A stretch of DNA of 64,000 nt from JBGSWC01 sp041752635 (lineage in GTDB: Bacteria; Planctomycetota; Planctomycetia; Pirellulales; Lacipirellulaceae): positions 23,740 to 87,739 of the forward strand of contig JBGSWC010000386.1 of assembly GCA_041752635.1 (NCBI GenBank), written 5' to 3'. A program made the translations under genes and the position numbers. Under the pieces are notes generated by a model. That model did no database searches. It had not been told where the DNA came from and saw only the letters and a program-made list of their open reading frames with translations. Shown in pieces: positions 36,915-45,967 of the stretch. The first letter of the stretch is position 1. Each line of letters begins with the position of its first letter.

Positions 36915-38216
36915 CTAAGCAGCGAACCCACTTTTGAAGCCGGGCATTGTTTCTTGCAGTATTTGTAAGATGTCGTGCCGCATGTCGCTGTTGAGGTGAG
37001 CGAATTCGGGCGAGTCATCGCGGCCTTCGAGAATCTCGGCGAGTCGAGATAAGACGAGAGTTCGAACCGGCTCGGGCAGGCTCTGAAACGCATCGGAATA
37101 GATGAGGTAGCTGCACGGATACTTGAACAGTCTCGATTCCAAATCGAAGTCTCGCAATGATCGGCCAGCGGAATCGCGCTTGCCGCGCGCTGTGAATTCT
37201 TTCGCGAAAGTGGTCGATCCGGTGACGCGATCGGTCAGTTGAAACTCATCGCAAAACAGCAGGTAACGTAGTACCCGTTCGGCGGACGCATCAATGCGTC
37301 GCTGGGCGCTTTCGCTGATGTGATCTTTGGGGCGGCCGAGAATATCGTTCATCTCAAATGACTGGTGCAATGCCTGCCGAGTTTCGTAGTTAGCCGCCGC
37401 GATTGCGTTGTGCATTTGAGTCTGATGCTCCAACACCATCAGCGCGACGATGTCGCTGTGTGGTGTCAGGTAGTTATCGGCAGGAAAGTTGTCGGCCAAA
37501 TCGTCGTCGTTGGCACCGACTTCGCGATCAATTGTTACTTCGTCTGCCGCGCAAATTGTGTTGCCCATGTGACGCATGTCACCGTGATTGCCAGTGACGT
37601 ACCAACCGCCCCAACGATCCTTGAAATCGCTAGTGTGATCAGTGGTAAACGATCCGTTTTTTAAGAGGGGCCGCCCGTCGGCGTCGGCGAAGACGCTACG
37701 TACCAGATAGCCCGGCACATTCTGGGTTCGATTTGATGCATGACAGGAGAGGCAAGTCCCCTTGTCGCGGACAAACCTGGGCGGGTCGTCACTGTTTTGC
37801 GCCAGCGTATAGAAGGTCGCTCCCTGCTTTGCGTCGGTCGCGGCCACTTCCAACACGTCGCCGCGCTGACAATAGCCAACATAGACGTCGTCGTTGAAAT
37901 ACAGCGCTCGCGGTCGTAGCGGCGAAATGCGATGGAGCTGCATACTGGTTTTCGAGAACACCAGCATCTGAGAACTGACCGGAACATCGAGCGCCGCGAG
38001 CGCCGACTTCAAATAGCCGTATTGCTCGTCATACTCCAAATTCGCTTCGCCAGATTCGAGTTTGCGGTTCAATTTCGCGACCGGGTCATGGACCTCGGCG
38101 TTTCGATAGTCAATCGGCGGTCGTTCGTAGTCGCCTTGCGCCGCCGCCCGCGAGCCAACAGCCAATACGACGGCAGCGATCGTAAGAAAGGCGATGCAGT
38201 GGGTTAGTCGGTGCAT
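36915..38216 (-). CDS. Secreted c-type cytochrome-like protein
   Basis: 433 residues. Signal peptide 1-26 (ending RAAAQ). One c-type haem attachment motif CLSCH at 155-159, flanked by FVRDKGTCLSCHASNRTQNVPGYL. Histidines later in the protein (GNHGDMRHMGN; LEHQTQMHNAI) could serve as further ligands. No family name recognised; the haem domain is inserted in a larger helical protein. It is divergent from an Rrf2 regulator gene whose product has three cysteines, with a palindrome between them, so redox, iron-sulphur or NO control is plausible. Confidence 0.7.
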   Translation of the reverse strand: MHRLTHCIAFLTIAAVVLAVGSRAAAQGDYERPPIDYRNAEVHDPVAKLNRKLESGEANLEYDEQYGYLKSALAALDVPVSSQMLVFSKTSMQLHRISPLRPRALYFNDDVYVGYCQRGDVLEVAATDAKQGATFYTLAQNSDDPPRFVRDKGTCLSCHASNRTQNVPGYLVRSVFADADGRPLLKNGSFTTDHTSDFKDRWGGWYVTGNHGDMRHMGNTICAADEVTIDREVGANDDDLADNFPADNYLTPHSDIVALMVLEHQTQMHNAIAAANYETRQALHQSFEMNDILGRPKDHISESAQRRIDASAERVLRYLLFCDEFQLTDRVTGSTTFAKEFTARGKRDSAGRSLRDFDLESRLFKYPCSYLIYSDAFQSLPEPVRTLVLSRLAEILEGRDDSPEFAHLNSDMRHDILQILQETMPGFKSGFAA

Positions 38217-38333
38217 AGTCGATTTCCGGAGTCGAGGCGGTCGGAAAGGTTGGCCAGCCGTTTTGCTGGCGGGCGACTACGACATATCGCCTTGCGATTG
38301 CCGTGGCCATCGTGCCGAGTTAGACTTCACACA

Positions 38334-38349
38334 TGCACCTAAAGGTACA
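38334..38349. promoter_or_regulatory. Candidate Rrf2 operator
   Basis: TGCACCTAAAGGTACA is a near-perfect dyad (one mismatched pair apart from the centre) in the divergent region between the cytochrome-like gene and the Rrf2 gene. Rrf2 dimers bind such palindromes. The link to this protein is inferred from position. Confidence 0.45.
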
Positions 38350-38412
38350 CTTTGAATATCTACATGTCAACATGCACAATTCGAGCCCGTCTCACCCGAC
38401 TTGCCGGAAGCG

Positions 38413-38841
38413 ATGATTTCTAAGACCGCCGAATACGCTCTGCGAGCCGCCGCCTGCATGGGGAGTACGCCCAGCCAGCCGATTTCTGCCAATAGGTTGG
38501 CCGCACAAACCAAAGTGCCGCGCCGCTATTTGACGCGAGTCTTGCAGGACCTCTGTACCGCCGGCCTCGTCCGGTCTCGACCGGGCCCAGGGGGCGGATA
38601 CGAACTTGTCGCGTCCCCCGACGAGCTGACCATCCTCGACATCATTAACACTGTCGAACCGATCGAGCGCATCACGCATTGTCCGCTCGGACTAAAAACA
38701 CACACCGAGCTTTGCCCGTTGCATGCGAAACTCGATTGCGCTTATGCCGCAACAGAAACAGCTTTCGCCAGCGTCACCATTCAAGAGCTAGTCAATTCCA
38801 CCAGCCCGATCGTTCCCCTGTGTGAGATCGTGGTACGATAA
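38413..38841 (+). CDS. Rrf2 family transcriptional regulator
   Basis: 142 residues from the ATG at 38413 with GGAAG upstream; the TTG at 38401 is less likely. Winged helix: MISKTAEYALRAAACM, then ISANRLAAQTKVPRRYLTRVLQDL, and the wing VRSRPGPGGGYELVASPDELTILDIINTVE. Three cysteines near the C-terminus (THC, ELC, LDC) are spaced as in Fe-S-binding members such as NsrR and IscR. Likely a sensor of nitric oxide, iron-sulphur status or redox. The divergent cytochrome-like gene is the obvious target. Confidence 0.88.
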   Translation: MISKTAEYALRAAACMGSTPSQPISANRLAAQTKVPRRYLTRVLQDLCTAGLVRSRPGPGGGYELVASPDELTILDIINTVEPIERITHCPLGLKTHTELCPLHAKLDCAYAATETAFASVTIQELVNSTSPIVPLCEIVVR

Positions 38842-38896
38842 AGATCGCCGACGCGGTGTTCATGCAACGGAAGCAACTGCCGCTTGGCTAGCACTG

Positions 38897-38917
38897 TTTG
38901 GCCGAAAATCGGCCAAA
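38897..38917. terminator. Hairpin downstream of the Rrf2 gene
   Basis: TTTGGCCGA-AAA-TCGGCCAAA, a perfect 9-bp stem 55 bases after the Rrf2 stop. It is not followed by a T-run on the plus strand, so it is a weak intrinsic terminator at best. Confidence 0.4.
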
Positions 38918-39060
38918 AATCGTTGTCGATTTTGCTTGTGCTTTGTGATAAAAAGTGGGGGCAAGATACCGCTCGGCGGCTTAGCCGCACGCGGTGGTTG
39001 AGTCGGTCGATAACGTCACCAATCCCCCAGCCCCTCGCTCACAGCTCCTACCCCCCACAT

Positions 39061-39236
39061 TGGTTTTGACCAGTTCTGAACAAACTGGTCGTTCAAAACC
39101 CAGGTACGAAATTCACTGGCGATGTGCGAAATCGCCTGGAAAATAAGGGGTTTTTTCAATTCGCGAGCGAGACAAAATTCGGGGTTTTGTCCCCTCCAAT
39201 CGTGTTTGCCATTTCGGAGTCAAAACCATCAAAACT
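39061..39236. repeat. MITE-like repeat, copy 2
   Basis: Second copy of the element at 1854-2030. Here the ends are clearer: TGGTTTTGAC at 39061-39070 and its perfect inverse GTCAAAACCA at 39219-39228. A further ATCAAAAC follows the right end. Inside is ACCAGTT/AACTGGT (39069-39075, 39083-39089) and a hairpin GACAAAA-N7-TTTTGTC (39171-39191). No ORF; no target-site duplication seen. The rest of the gap 38842-39588 shows no gene. Confidence 0.75.
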
Positions 39237-39588
39237 CGCGGACTGAAGCGAACGTCGAGTAACGGGTGAACGGGGACAACCGCCACCGCTGGCTATCGCT
39301 TCGCGCCGAAGCCCGCTGTCGGGAAACACTCACTCGAGCAACGAGCTTAGCAGCTATCTGCCGCCCACACGTTTGGTCCCCAATTGGAGAGCGCCAAGTC
39401 AATTATCCAAGAAACGCTGATGCAGGCCGATTTTCACAAACAGCTAATGGTTGTCGCTCGCTCGCACGCGGAACCTGGAGCTGTCCAGTCAAACACCTTT
39501 CTTAGAAGACCTTGCCTCCCGGCGCCGCGCAGGTCATGCTGAGGCGAGTAAAAAAGCGATTTCCCCCCTCTACCAAGGTATCCCCCAT

Positions 39589-41058
39589 ATGAGTCCCACC
39601 AACATTCGCTACGTATCGCTGGTGATTTTGCTACTCGCCTGCTCCAACGCAAAGCTCTCTGCCATCGAAGAGAACAACCGTAACCGGTGGGATGAGCCCA
39701 CTAAAAGTGGGCCCGATAAAGATGTGCCCGGTTATTTGGTCAACCTCGGTCCCACCGGGGCGCGGGCGATTCTGGAGAGTCAATCGTTTATCGTCAAGTA
39801 CGTTTTCGAAGACTCCCCCGCCGATGGTCAACTGCAGCTAAATGATGTGATCACAGGAGTTAACGGCAAGCCATTTAATGTGCCCCATCAATTTGGTCAC
39901 CACCTGACCCGCATGAAGAAGTTCCCAGACATCGGCTACGAAGGACCGATGATGGACTTTGGTAATGCGATTGAAGAATCGGAAGGCAAAGATGGGCGAC
40001 TGACCTTAAGCGTGACTCGCGACAACGAGCCGATGGATGTAGTGATCGAGCTGAAACCGATCGGGACTTTTTCCGACACCTACCCCTTTAACTGCCAGAA
40101 ATCGGCTCTGCTCGCGCGGGGCGCAATGGAGTATCTCTCGCACAACAGATATATCAAGCGCGAACAATGCCACGCCAAGTGCATGAGCGGCCTAGCACTA
40201 TTAGCCGCCGGCGAACTCGATCAGGCCAAAGACCTTGTCTATTCGTGGAACGAACTGCCAGGGCCCGGGGTGTGGGTCTGGCCGGTTAGTTATCAGTGCA
40301 TTTTACTCTCGGAGTACTACCTCGCCACGAAAGACGGGGCCGTGTTGGATACCATCCAAGGGTTGGCCACGATTCTCGAGGGCGCACAAGTCGCCGACAT
40401 GGCCGACTACAAAGACCGCACACACGGCAACATGGGCAACGTGGGCCACAAGTTTCGCACTGGTGGTTTTGGGCACAACACCAACGTCGGCGGCTATGGC
40501 ACGATGACCATTACCACGGCGCTGGCGCTTACGGCTTGGGAGCTCGCCCAAAAATGTGGGGCGGAAGTCGATCCCTATAAAGTCGAGCTTGCCTACAACT
40601 ACCTGCGTGTGAGCACGACCGACGAGGGCTACATCGGCTACCACACCGAGAAGGGGGCCTATTCGCCGGTCGGTCGCCAAGGCTTGGCGATCATCGCGCA
40701 CCGACTGGCGAAAGACAACGAAACCAACCGGGACTACATCAAGCTGGCCGCCAAAGGGCTCAGCAATTCGAAGAAATACCTCAACGACGCCCATGCAGAT
40801 AATGTGCTTGCCGTTTGTTGGGGGCTGATGGGGGCGAACGTTTCGGGCGACACCAAGGCCACTCGCGATATGATGGACTACAACAAAGCCTGGCTGAACA
40901 TGGCCCGTTGCCATGACGGTTCGTTCGTGTCCCTGCCCGGCCGCGACATGTACGACAAAGGCTACTACATGTCGTCGCGCCTGCACCTCACGGCGGCCAT
41001 GGCTTTGGTCTTTTCGATGGACGATCCCAAGCTCGAAATCCAAGGCAAACGAAGCTGA
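39589..41058 (+). CDS. Secreted PDZ and alpha-barrel protein (DUF6288-like)
   Basis: 489 residues, ATG at 39589. The frame is open upstream to 39451, but a signal peptide (SLVILLLACSNAKLSA) begins just after this ATG, and AAGG lies about ten bases before. A PDZ-like domain follows (GYLVNLGPTGARAILESQSFIVKYVFEDSPADGQLQLNDVITGVNGK). The C-terminal two thirds is a repeated helical barrel with squalene-cyclase-like turns (GLALLAAGELDQAKDL; VGGYGTMTITTALALTAWELA; AYSPVGRQGLAIIAHRLA). This fits the DUF6288 family of planctomycetes, whose role is unknown. Stands alone. Confidence 0.75.
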   Translation: MSPTNIRYVSLVILLLACSNAKLSAIEENNRNRWDEPTKSGPDKDVPGYLVNLGPTGARAILESQSFIVKYVFEDSPADGQLQLNDVITGVNGKPFNVPHQFGHHLTRMKKFPDIGYEGPMMDFGNAIEESEGKDGRLTLSVTRDNEPMDVVIELKPIGTFSDTYPFNCQKSALLARGAMEYLSHNRYIKREQCHAKCMSGLALLAAGELDQAKDLVYSWNELPGPGVWVWPVSYQCILLSEYYLATKDGAVLDTIQGLATILEGAQVADMADYKDRTHGNMGNVGHKFRTGGFGHNTNVGGYGTMTITTALALTAWELAQKCGAEVDPYKVELAYNYLRVSTTDEGYIGYHTEKGAYSPVGRQGLAIIAHRLAKDNETNRDYIKLAAKGLSNSKKYLNDAHADNVLAVCWGLMGANVSGDTKATRDMMDYNKAWLNMARCHDGSFVSLPGRDMYDKGYYMSSRLHLTAAMALVFSMDDPKLEIQGKRS

Positions 41059-41191
41059 GTATTGCCCCGTGCCGCACGCCTCTCGCGGGCAACGAGACAC
41101 CGCCTCAAGGGCTGCCCGCTGCCGCTCGGCCCGCACCAACGCGGTCGTCGGTCGGGTCAAGTGAGTGGGGATATTGATAAGCCAAATAGTT

Positions 41192-42427
41192 TCAGCCGAG
41201 CCGAACTTCTGCCGCGAATTTATCGAGATCGTTTCCCTTGAGAACCGCTTCTAGCAAGCCGGGGAGGCGATCGGGAATACAGCCGAAACAGGGCATACCA
41301 ATTTTGCTCAGTTTGCTCGCTAGGTCTTGGTTGTAGGAGGGTTGCCCCTGATCCGAAATAGCCAACAGCGTAACAGCACGAACTCCGCTTTCGAGTAGGT
41401 GTTCCATTTTGCGGACGAACCGTTTTTCGTTGGGGCTGGTATCGTGAAGGTCCGCAATCAGGATATACAACGTCTTCGCAGGCGTGTGCATGAAGCGTTC
41501 GCAGTAGCTCGTCGCCATCCAATAATCTTCGGCGCCGCCAAGTTGCACGCCGAACAATAGGTCGACGGGGTCGTCACACTGGTCGGTCAAATCGACGACT
41601 TCATTGTGATTGAACGCCACGACATGCGTTTCGACAGCGGGCATGGTGGCGAGAATGGCACCCATGATCCCGCCGTAAATTAGCGAAGAGTGCATCGAAC
41701 CTGATTGGTCCATCGCGATAATGACGTTCCACTCGTTCTGGCGGTAACGGCGACTAAAGAAAGACATTTGTTCGGGAATGATCGTCTTAAGTGTCGGATT
41801 ATAGTTCTTGAGGTTGCGGCGGATGGTGCGTGGCCAATCGAGGTTGGGCAGGCTGCGAAACGGCGAATGCTCGTTGCGGTTCAGCGATCCACGAATCGCT
41901 TTGGCGAAATCTGACTCCAGCTTTTGCCGCAGTTCCGCCACGACCCGCGCAACCAACTCTCTCGCGGCTGCCTTGGCCTTTTCTGGGACGAGATTTTTTA
42001 GCTCCAACACGGCGGCGGCCAAATCGATAGATGGTTCGACGTTGGCCATCACTTCGGGTTCGAACAGCAGTTCCTTCATGCCTTTGCGTTCGATGGCGTC
42101 GTGCTGAAGCAACACTACGACATCGTGGGGAAAGAAATTGCGAATCTGGTCAAGCCACTTTGCCACCTTCGGTATCGACCGGCCTTTAACCGTTCCATGC
42201 GGCCCAATCTTTTTTGTTTCCCAATCTTCGCGGCTAATCTCTTGACCAGAATCGCCGTCGTAAAGCGCCGCGAGCGCCTCGTCCATTTCAGACTGTTCTG
42301 CGGACAGCGAGCAGCGCCCGGCAGAGATGCCGTTCATTGCCTCTTGAGACGCTTCGCCCAAAATCAAACGCCAGCGTTTGACTTGTTCCAGATCGACATG
42401 TTTGTCGATGATTTCTCGTTTGGCCAT
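41192..42427 (-). CDS. VWA domain protein, last gene of the SWIM-MoxR-DUF5682 operon
   Basis: 411 residues. The N-terminal 220 residues are helical. The C-terminal VWA domain has the MIDAS motif DQSGS at 240-244, the threonine-side segment VVAFNHNEVVDLTD, and a later ADLHDT-type acidic site, so metal binding is likely. VWA proteins of this type pair with MoxR ATPases, which use the metal site to grip or remodel a target. It starts 15 bases after the DUF5682 stop and ends the five-gene operon. No signal peptide, so cytoplasmic. Confidence 0.88.
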   Translation of the reverse strand: MAKREIIDKHVDLEQVKRWRLILGEASQEAMNGISAGRCSLSAEQSEMDEALAALYDGDSGQEISREDWETKKIGPHGTVKGRSIPKVAKWLDQIRNFFPHDVVVLLQHDAIERKGMKELLFEPEVMANVEPSIDLAAAVLELKNLVPEKAKAAARELVARVVAELRQKLESDFAKAIRGSLNRNEHSPFRSLPNLDWPRTIRRNLKNYNPTLKTIIPEQMSFFSRRYRQNEWNVIIAMDQSGSMHSSLIYGGIMGAILATMPAVETHVVAFNHNEVVDLTDQCDDPVDLLFGVQLGGAEDYWMATSYCERFMHTPAKTLYILIADLHDTSPNEKRFVRKMEHLLESGVRAVTLLAISDQGQPSYNQDLASKLSKIGMPCFGCIPDRLPGLLEAVLKGNDLDKFAAEVRLG

Positions 42428-42442
42428 TGATCGGGAATCACC

Positions 42443-44821
42443 CTACAGGTCGTCAAAATCAAATTCGTTTAGGTCTTCGAGTGACTTTTCTTCTTCGTTC
42501 GTGAGGGGCTTTTCAAGCATGTCGCTGGCAACGTCTTCGTGAACACCCCAGTATTCGCCGAGGTTTTCGGCGATGTGCCGCTTCTCTCGCGAATTGAAGG
42601 CGCCGAAGCTCCGCCGCAAAAACACGAGGGCGCGGCGAAATTCGTCTTCGTCGAGCGACGCGATGTATTCGGCCAGTTGCTCCCAGAGGCTTTGGCGGGC
42701 CAAGAGCGCGTAACGATTTCGTCGGGCTAGCCCCTCGAACCAGCCAGCGCCCATATCGGCGGGCACACCGGGAGAGATGCGGCGAGACACTTCGCGCGAC
42801 AGGTCATCGTTCTCGATTGCGCCGCGTTCTAACAAGATGGCGCATGCATAGCCAGAGAGTATCGGATTGCGGTCGTCCGACTCGGAAAGTTGCCGCAAGC
42901 GCTCCAGCCACAGCGGTTCGTCGATGCGGTCGTGAAACTCAAGAGCGACTTTGTTCAGAGAGTCGATGGCTTGGATCATGCCTTTCACACTACGCTCGTC
43001 GCAGTTCGACGCGGCAAATAGCGCCATCGCGGCATGCACGAATAGCTCCTGCACCAGCGGGACGAGTGGTTCGGCGTCGAACTGGCGGACATCGCCATAG
43101 CGGACGACCAAGCTCAACTGCCAGGCAGCCGCAGCCAGGGCATCGAACTGGCTGCTCGTCGCTCCCAATTCCTGTAGCCTCCTGCGCGCCGACTCCATCG
43201 ACTTCATCAAACCACACTGGCACGCATCGTAAACCAACTCGGCGGTGGTGGCGATCGAAGTGCAGCCGTCCAACTTGTTCTTGAACTTATAGGCCGTGGC
43301 TAGCTCTACGGTTTCACCAAGCAAGACGGCCTCGACCAGCGCGATTTCGCTTTCGGGCGACCACTGTATTTTCCAGGTCTCCGCCCAAGTCGTGGATTCC
43401 TGCCGTGACTTTTCAGGTACAGCAAAGGGAATTTCAAGAATACGCAAGCGATGAAAGAACGACGAGCGATGCAAATCCAAGAACGCTGCCTCTGCGCTCT
43501 TGGCCCGGCGATTCTCACGTAGATCAAGCCCGATTGTCTGCTGCACTGTGCCGCGGTATTTCTCCAACCTCAGCCGATGCAACTCGCGCTCGAAGTCGTC
43601 TTGAATCGAAGTTTGACTGACTCCCTTCGGTAGGCGACCAATCGCCGTACCGACTTCCACCTTCGCTAGCGACTCGCCGACGGCGATACGCTGACCGTGA
43701 CCGATGAGCGTCGTGGCCGCATCTTGCAAGTCGGCCAGGGTTGGAGCGTGTCCACCCTTCAGCGCCGACATGGTTCGCGCCAATCGCACCCCTTCGATGA
43801 CTTCGGCTGTCGAACGGTGGGTACCGGAATCACGCATGTGGCGGGCAACAAGCGAAACGTATCTAGTCGAAAGTGATTGGAGATCGCCCTCCTCGAGTGA
43901 CTGCCACAAAAGTTCAAAGTAGGCGGGCGCATGGTTGCCCGCCCCATAGCCCGACTGCGAAGAAAGCTTGAAATATGAGTAGGGCATCAGCGTCAACTTG
44001 CTGGTGCGGCGTGCCAAAGATGCCAGTTCGTGATCGGACATCGGAGGTAAATCGCTGCCCAACGCCGACGCGTGGTAGGCCCCGACCACGGCCACGATCT
44101 GGTCTGGGCGCACGCCGGCGTCAATCGTTTCCTGAATGCGGCGGCGCATGAATGCTTCGCGGACGAGATTCTCGGCAGCCGCATGCGGCGTGTCTTGATC
44201 CAATTCTCTCAAGCCGCGGCCAAATTCGAACGCAGCCAGCCGATAGCTTTCGTCCGATAAGTTGTGCTCAAAATTGCGCTCCCAGTAAGTTTCGTAATCG
44301 CTCTCGCCTGCTTGTCGAGCAAACCGTTCGTACAGCGAAGAGCGTTCGGACGGCGATTCAAGTCGTGTTGCTCCTTCCGATTTCTCGCTATCGGCAGACG
44401 GTTCTGCTTCGATATCCTTGGGGGTCGTTGCTGCAGTTTCCTCTTCGTGCGCGGGCAACGGCGCGCGTTCCAAGTGAGTTTCCGCCTGCAAGGCCAAAAA
44501 GATATCGGACGGAAGGTCAATCCATTCGGCGACCGCGTTGTTCTCGCTGGCCCAAGCGAGCGCCTGGTACTCAGGGCTGTAACGGGCGATGGGATACACG
44601 AGAGTGCGGACGGGCATCTCGTCGGTGTAGGCGAGAATCGCGATGGGGGGTTCGGTATCTTTTCGCGTCATGTCCGGAATCAAGTCGTTGGCGTCGGACA
44701 GGCCCTCGATCAGAACGACTTCGGGCTCGACTTGATCCAAAAACCGACGCAAATGCCACGCGCCAGACGGTGACAGGTGGCGCACGCCAAAGACGTGGAC
44801 CATATCAATCGATTCAGACAT
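42443..44821 (-). CDS. DUF5682 family protein, possible TIKI/ChaN-like hydrolase
   Basis: 792 residues from the ATG at 44821, overlapping the MoxR stop by eight bases; ATG at 44803 is an alternative. N-terminus VHVFGVRHLSPSGAWHLRRFLDQVEPEVVLIEG, with H15, then VGAYHASAL with H250, follow the two-histidine layout of the TIKI/TraB/ChaN fold (inference from motif pattern). An acidic low-complexity segment separates them (about 110-160). The remaining 500 residues are mostly helical, with no named domain. Its place between MoxR and VWA genes suggests it is the effector or client of that pair. Translational coupling with MoxR is likely. Confidence 0.8.
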   Translation of the reverse strand: MSESIDMVHVFGVRHLSPSGAWHLRRFLDQVEPEVVLIEGLSDANDLIPDMTRKDTEPPIAILAYTDEMPVRTLVYPIARYSPEYQALAWASENNAVAEWIDLPSDIFLALQAETHLERAPLPAHEEETAATTPKDIEAEPSADSEKSEGATRLESPSERSSLYERFARQAGESDYETYWERNFEHNLSDESYRLAAFEFGRGLRELDQDTPHAAAENLVREAFMRRRIQETIDAGVRPDQIVAVVGAYHASALGSDLPPMSDHELASLARRTSKLTLMPYSYFKLSSQSGYGAGNHAPAYFELLWQSLEEGDLQSLSTRYVSLVARHMRDSGTHRSTAEVIEGVRLARTMSALKGGHAPTLADLQDAATTLIGHGQRIAVGESLAKVEVGTAIGRLPKGVSQTSIQDDFERELHRLRLEKYRGTVQQTIGLDLRENRRAKSAEAAFLDLHRSSFFHRLRILEIPFAVPEKSRQESTTWAETWKIQWSPESEIALVEAVLLGETVELATAYKFKNKLDGCTSIATTAELVYDACQCGLMKSMESARRRLQELGATSSQFDALAAAAWQLSLVVRYGDVRQFDAEPLVPLVQELFVHAAMALFAASNCDERSVKGMIQAIDSLNKVALEFHDRIDEPLWLERLRQLSESDDRNPILSGYACAILLERGAIENDDLSREVSRRISPGVPADMGAGWFEGLARRNRYALLARQSLWEQLAEYIASLDEDEFRRALVFLRRSFGAFNSREKRHIAENLGEYWGVHEDVASDMLEKPLTNEEEKSLEDLNEFDFDDL

Positions 44822-45929
44822 GATGATCCACACAGGCGTTGTACAATGGACGCCAAGCAGCCCCACGTTTTTTCACTACATTCTTCAGATACTCCTGCCA
44901 AACAATGTGGTCCTTCTCTTCGTCTCGGACAACGGCTCCCTGCAAGCCGGCGGCAATATCTTCGGGGCCGACTTCACCGTTGCCGAAATTACCGGCTAGC
45001 GCCATGCTGTTGGCCAAGAGCGAAATCGCTTCGGCCGTCGAAAGCACACCCGAGGGAGACTTGAGTTTGTTCTTGCCGTCGAGCGTTTGCCCGGTACGCA
45101 ATTCCCGGAAGATGGTGACGACTTTCTCGATAGCGTCGGCGGTAGGAACTTGCGCCTTCAGTTCCAGATTGCTCGCCAGTTCGCTCACTCGTTTGGAGAC
45201 GATGTCGATTTCAGTTTCCAGTTTCCTGGGCGAGGGGAGCACGACGATATTGAAACGGCGCTTGAGCGCCGCCGACATGTCGTTGACACCGCGGTCGCGC
45301 GTGTTGGCGGTGGCGATGATGGAAAAGCCCTTTTTGGCCGCCACCTCCGTTTCCAATTCCGGAACCGAGATGCGTTTCTCCGACAAAAGCGAAATCATGG
45401 CATCCTGCACTTCCGATGCACAGCGTGTGATTTCCTCGAATCGGGCGATGGCTCCCTCTTCCATGGCCCGAAATATTTCGCTCTTGATCAGGGCATCGTG
45501 ACTGGGTCCGTGAGCGATGAGCATCGCGTAGTTCCACGTATATCGAATCTGCTCCTCAGTGGTTCCCGCCGTGCCCTGCACGACGCGCGTTGAGTTTCCG
45601 TTGATGGCGGCGGTCAAATGTTCCGACAGCCACGACTTGGCCGTTCCTGGCTCGCCGATCAGCAGCAACGCGCGATCGGTGACCAGCGTCGATATTGCAA
45701 TTTCGACGAGACGCTCGTGGCCAATGTACTTGGGAGTGATGTCTAACTTGCCACACTTGCCACCGGCGATATATGTCAGGACCGACCGCGGCGACATTTT
45801 CCAGCCCGCTGGTACATCGTGTACTTCGGCCTTGATGAGAGCTTCGATTTCGTTTGCAAACAACTCTTCGGCCAACTTCCGCAAAACGTCGCTGCCGTTG
45901 GACTTGACTGCCGTCATTTTCTTTGCCAT
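44814..45929 (-). CDS. MoxR-type AAA+ ATPase
   Basis: 371 residues. Walker A GEPGTAKS at 92-99, Walker B IARFEEI at about 161-167, sensor-1 ATANTRDRGVNDMSAALKRRF including the arginine finger, and the C-terminal lid. The insert before Walker B (TTEEQIRYTWNYAMLIAHGPSHDAL) is typical of the MoxR clade. It is a hexameric chaperone-like remodeller that works with VWA partners, and one is encoded two genes downstream. The start is the ATG at 45929. Separated from the helical-repeat gene by 38 bases. Confidence 0.92.
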   Translation of the reverse strand: MAKKMTAVKSNGSDVLRKLAEELFANEIEALIKAEVHDVPAGWKMSPRSVLTYIAGGKCGKLDITPKYIGHERLVEIAISTLVTDRALLLIGEPGTAKSWLSEHLTAAINGNSTRVVQGTAGTTEEQIRYTWNYAMLIAHGPSHDALIKSEIFRAMEEGAIARFEEITRCASEVQDAMISLLSEKRISVPELETEVAAKKGFSIIATANTRDRGVNDMSAALKRRFNIVVLPSPRKLETEIDIVSKRVSELASNLELKAQVPTADAIEKVVTIFRELRTGQTLDGKNKLKSPSGVLSTAEAISLLANSMALAGNFGNGEVGPEDIAAGLQGAVVRDEEKDHIVWQEYLKNVVKKRGAAWRPLYNACVDHHV

Positions 45930-45967
45930 CGATCGATGTCCCTACTGGGCGTTCCTATTGGGCGCTA

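Noticed and set aside
40303..41160. 285-codon minus-strand frame
   Set aside because: Antisense to the PDZ/alpha-barrel gene, which has signal peptide and family motifs.
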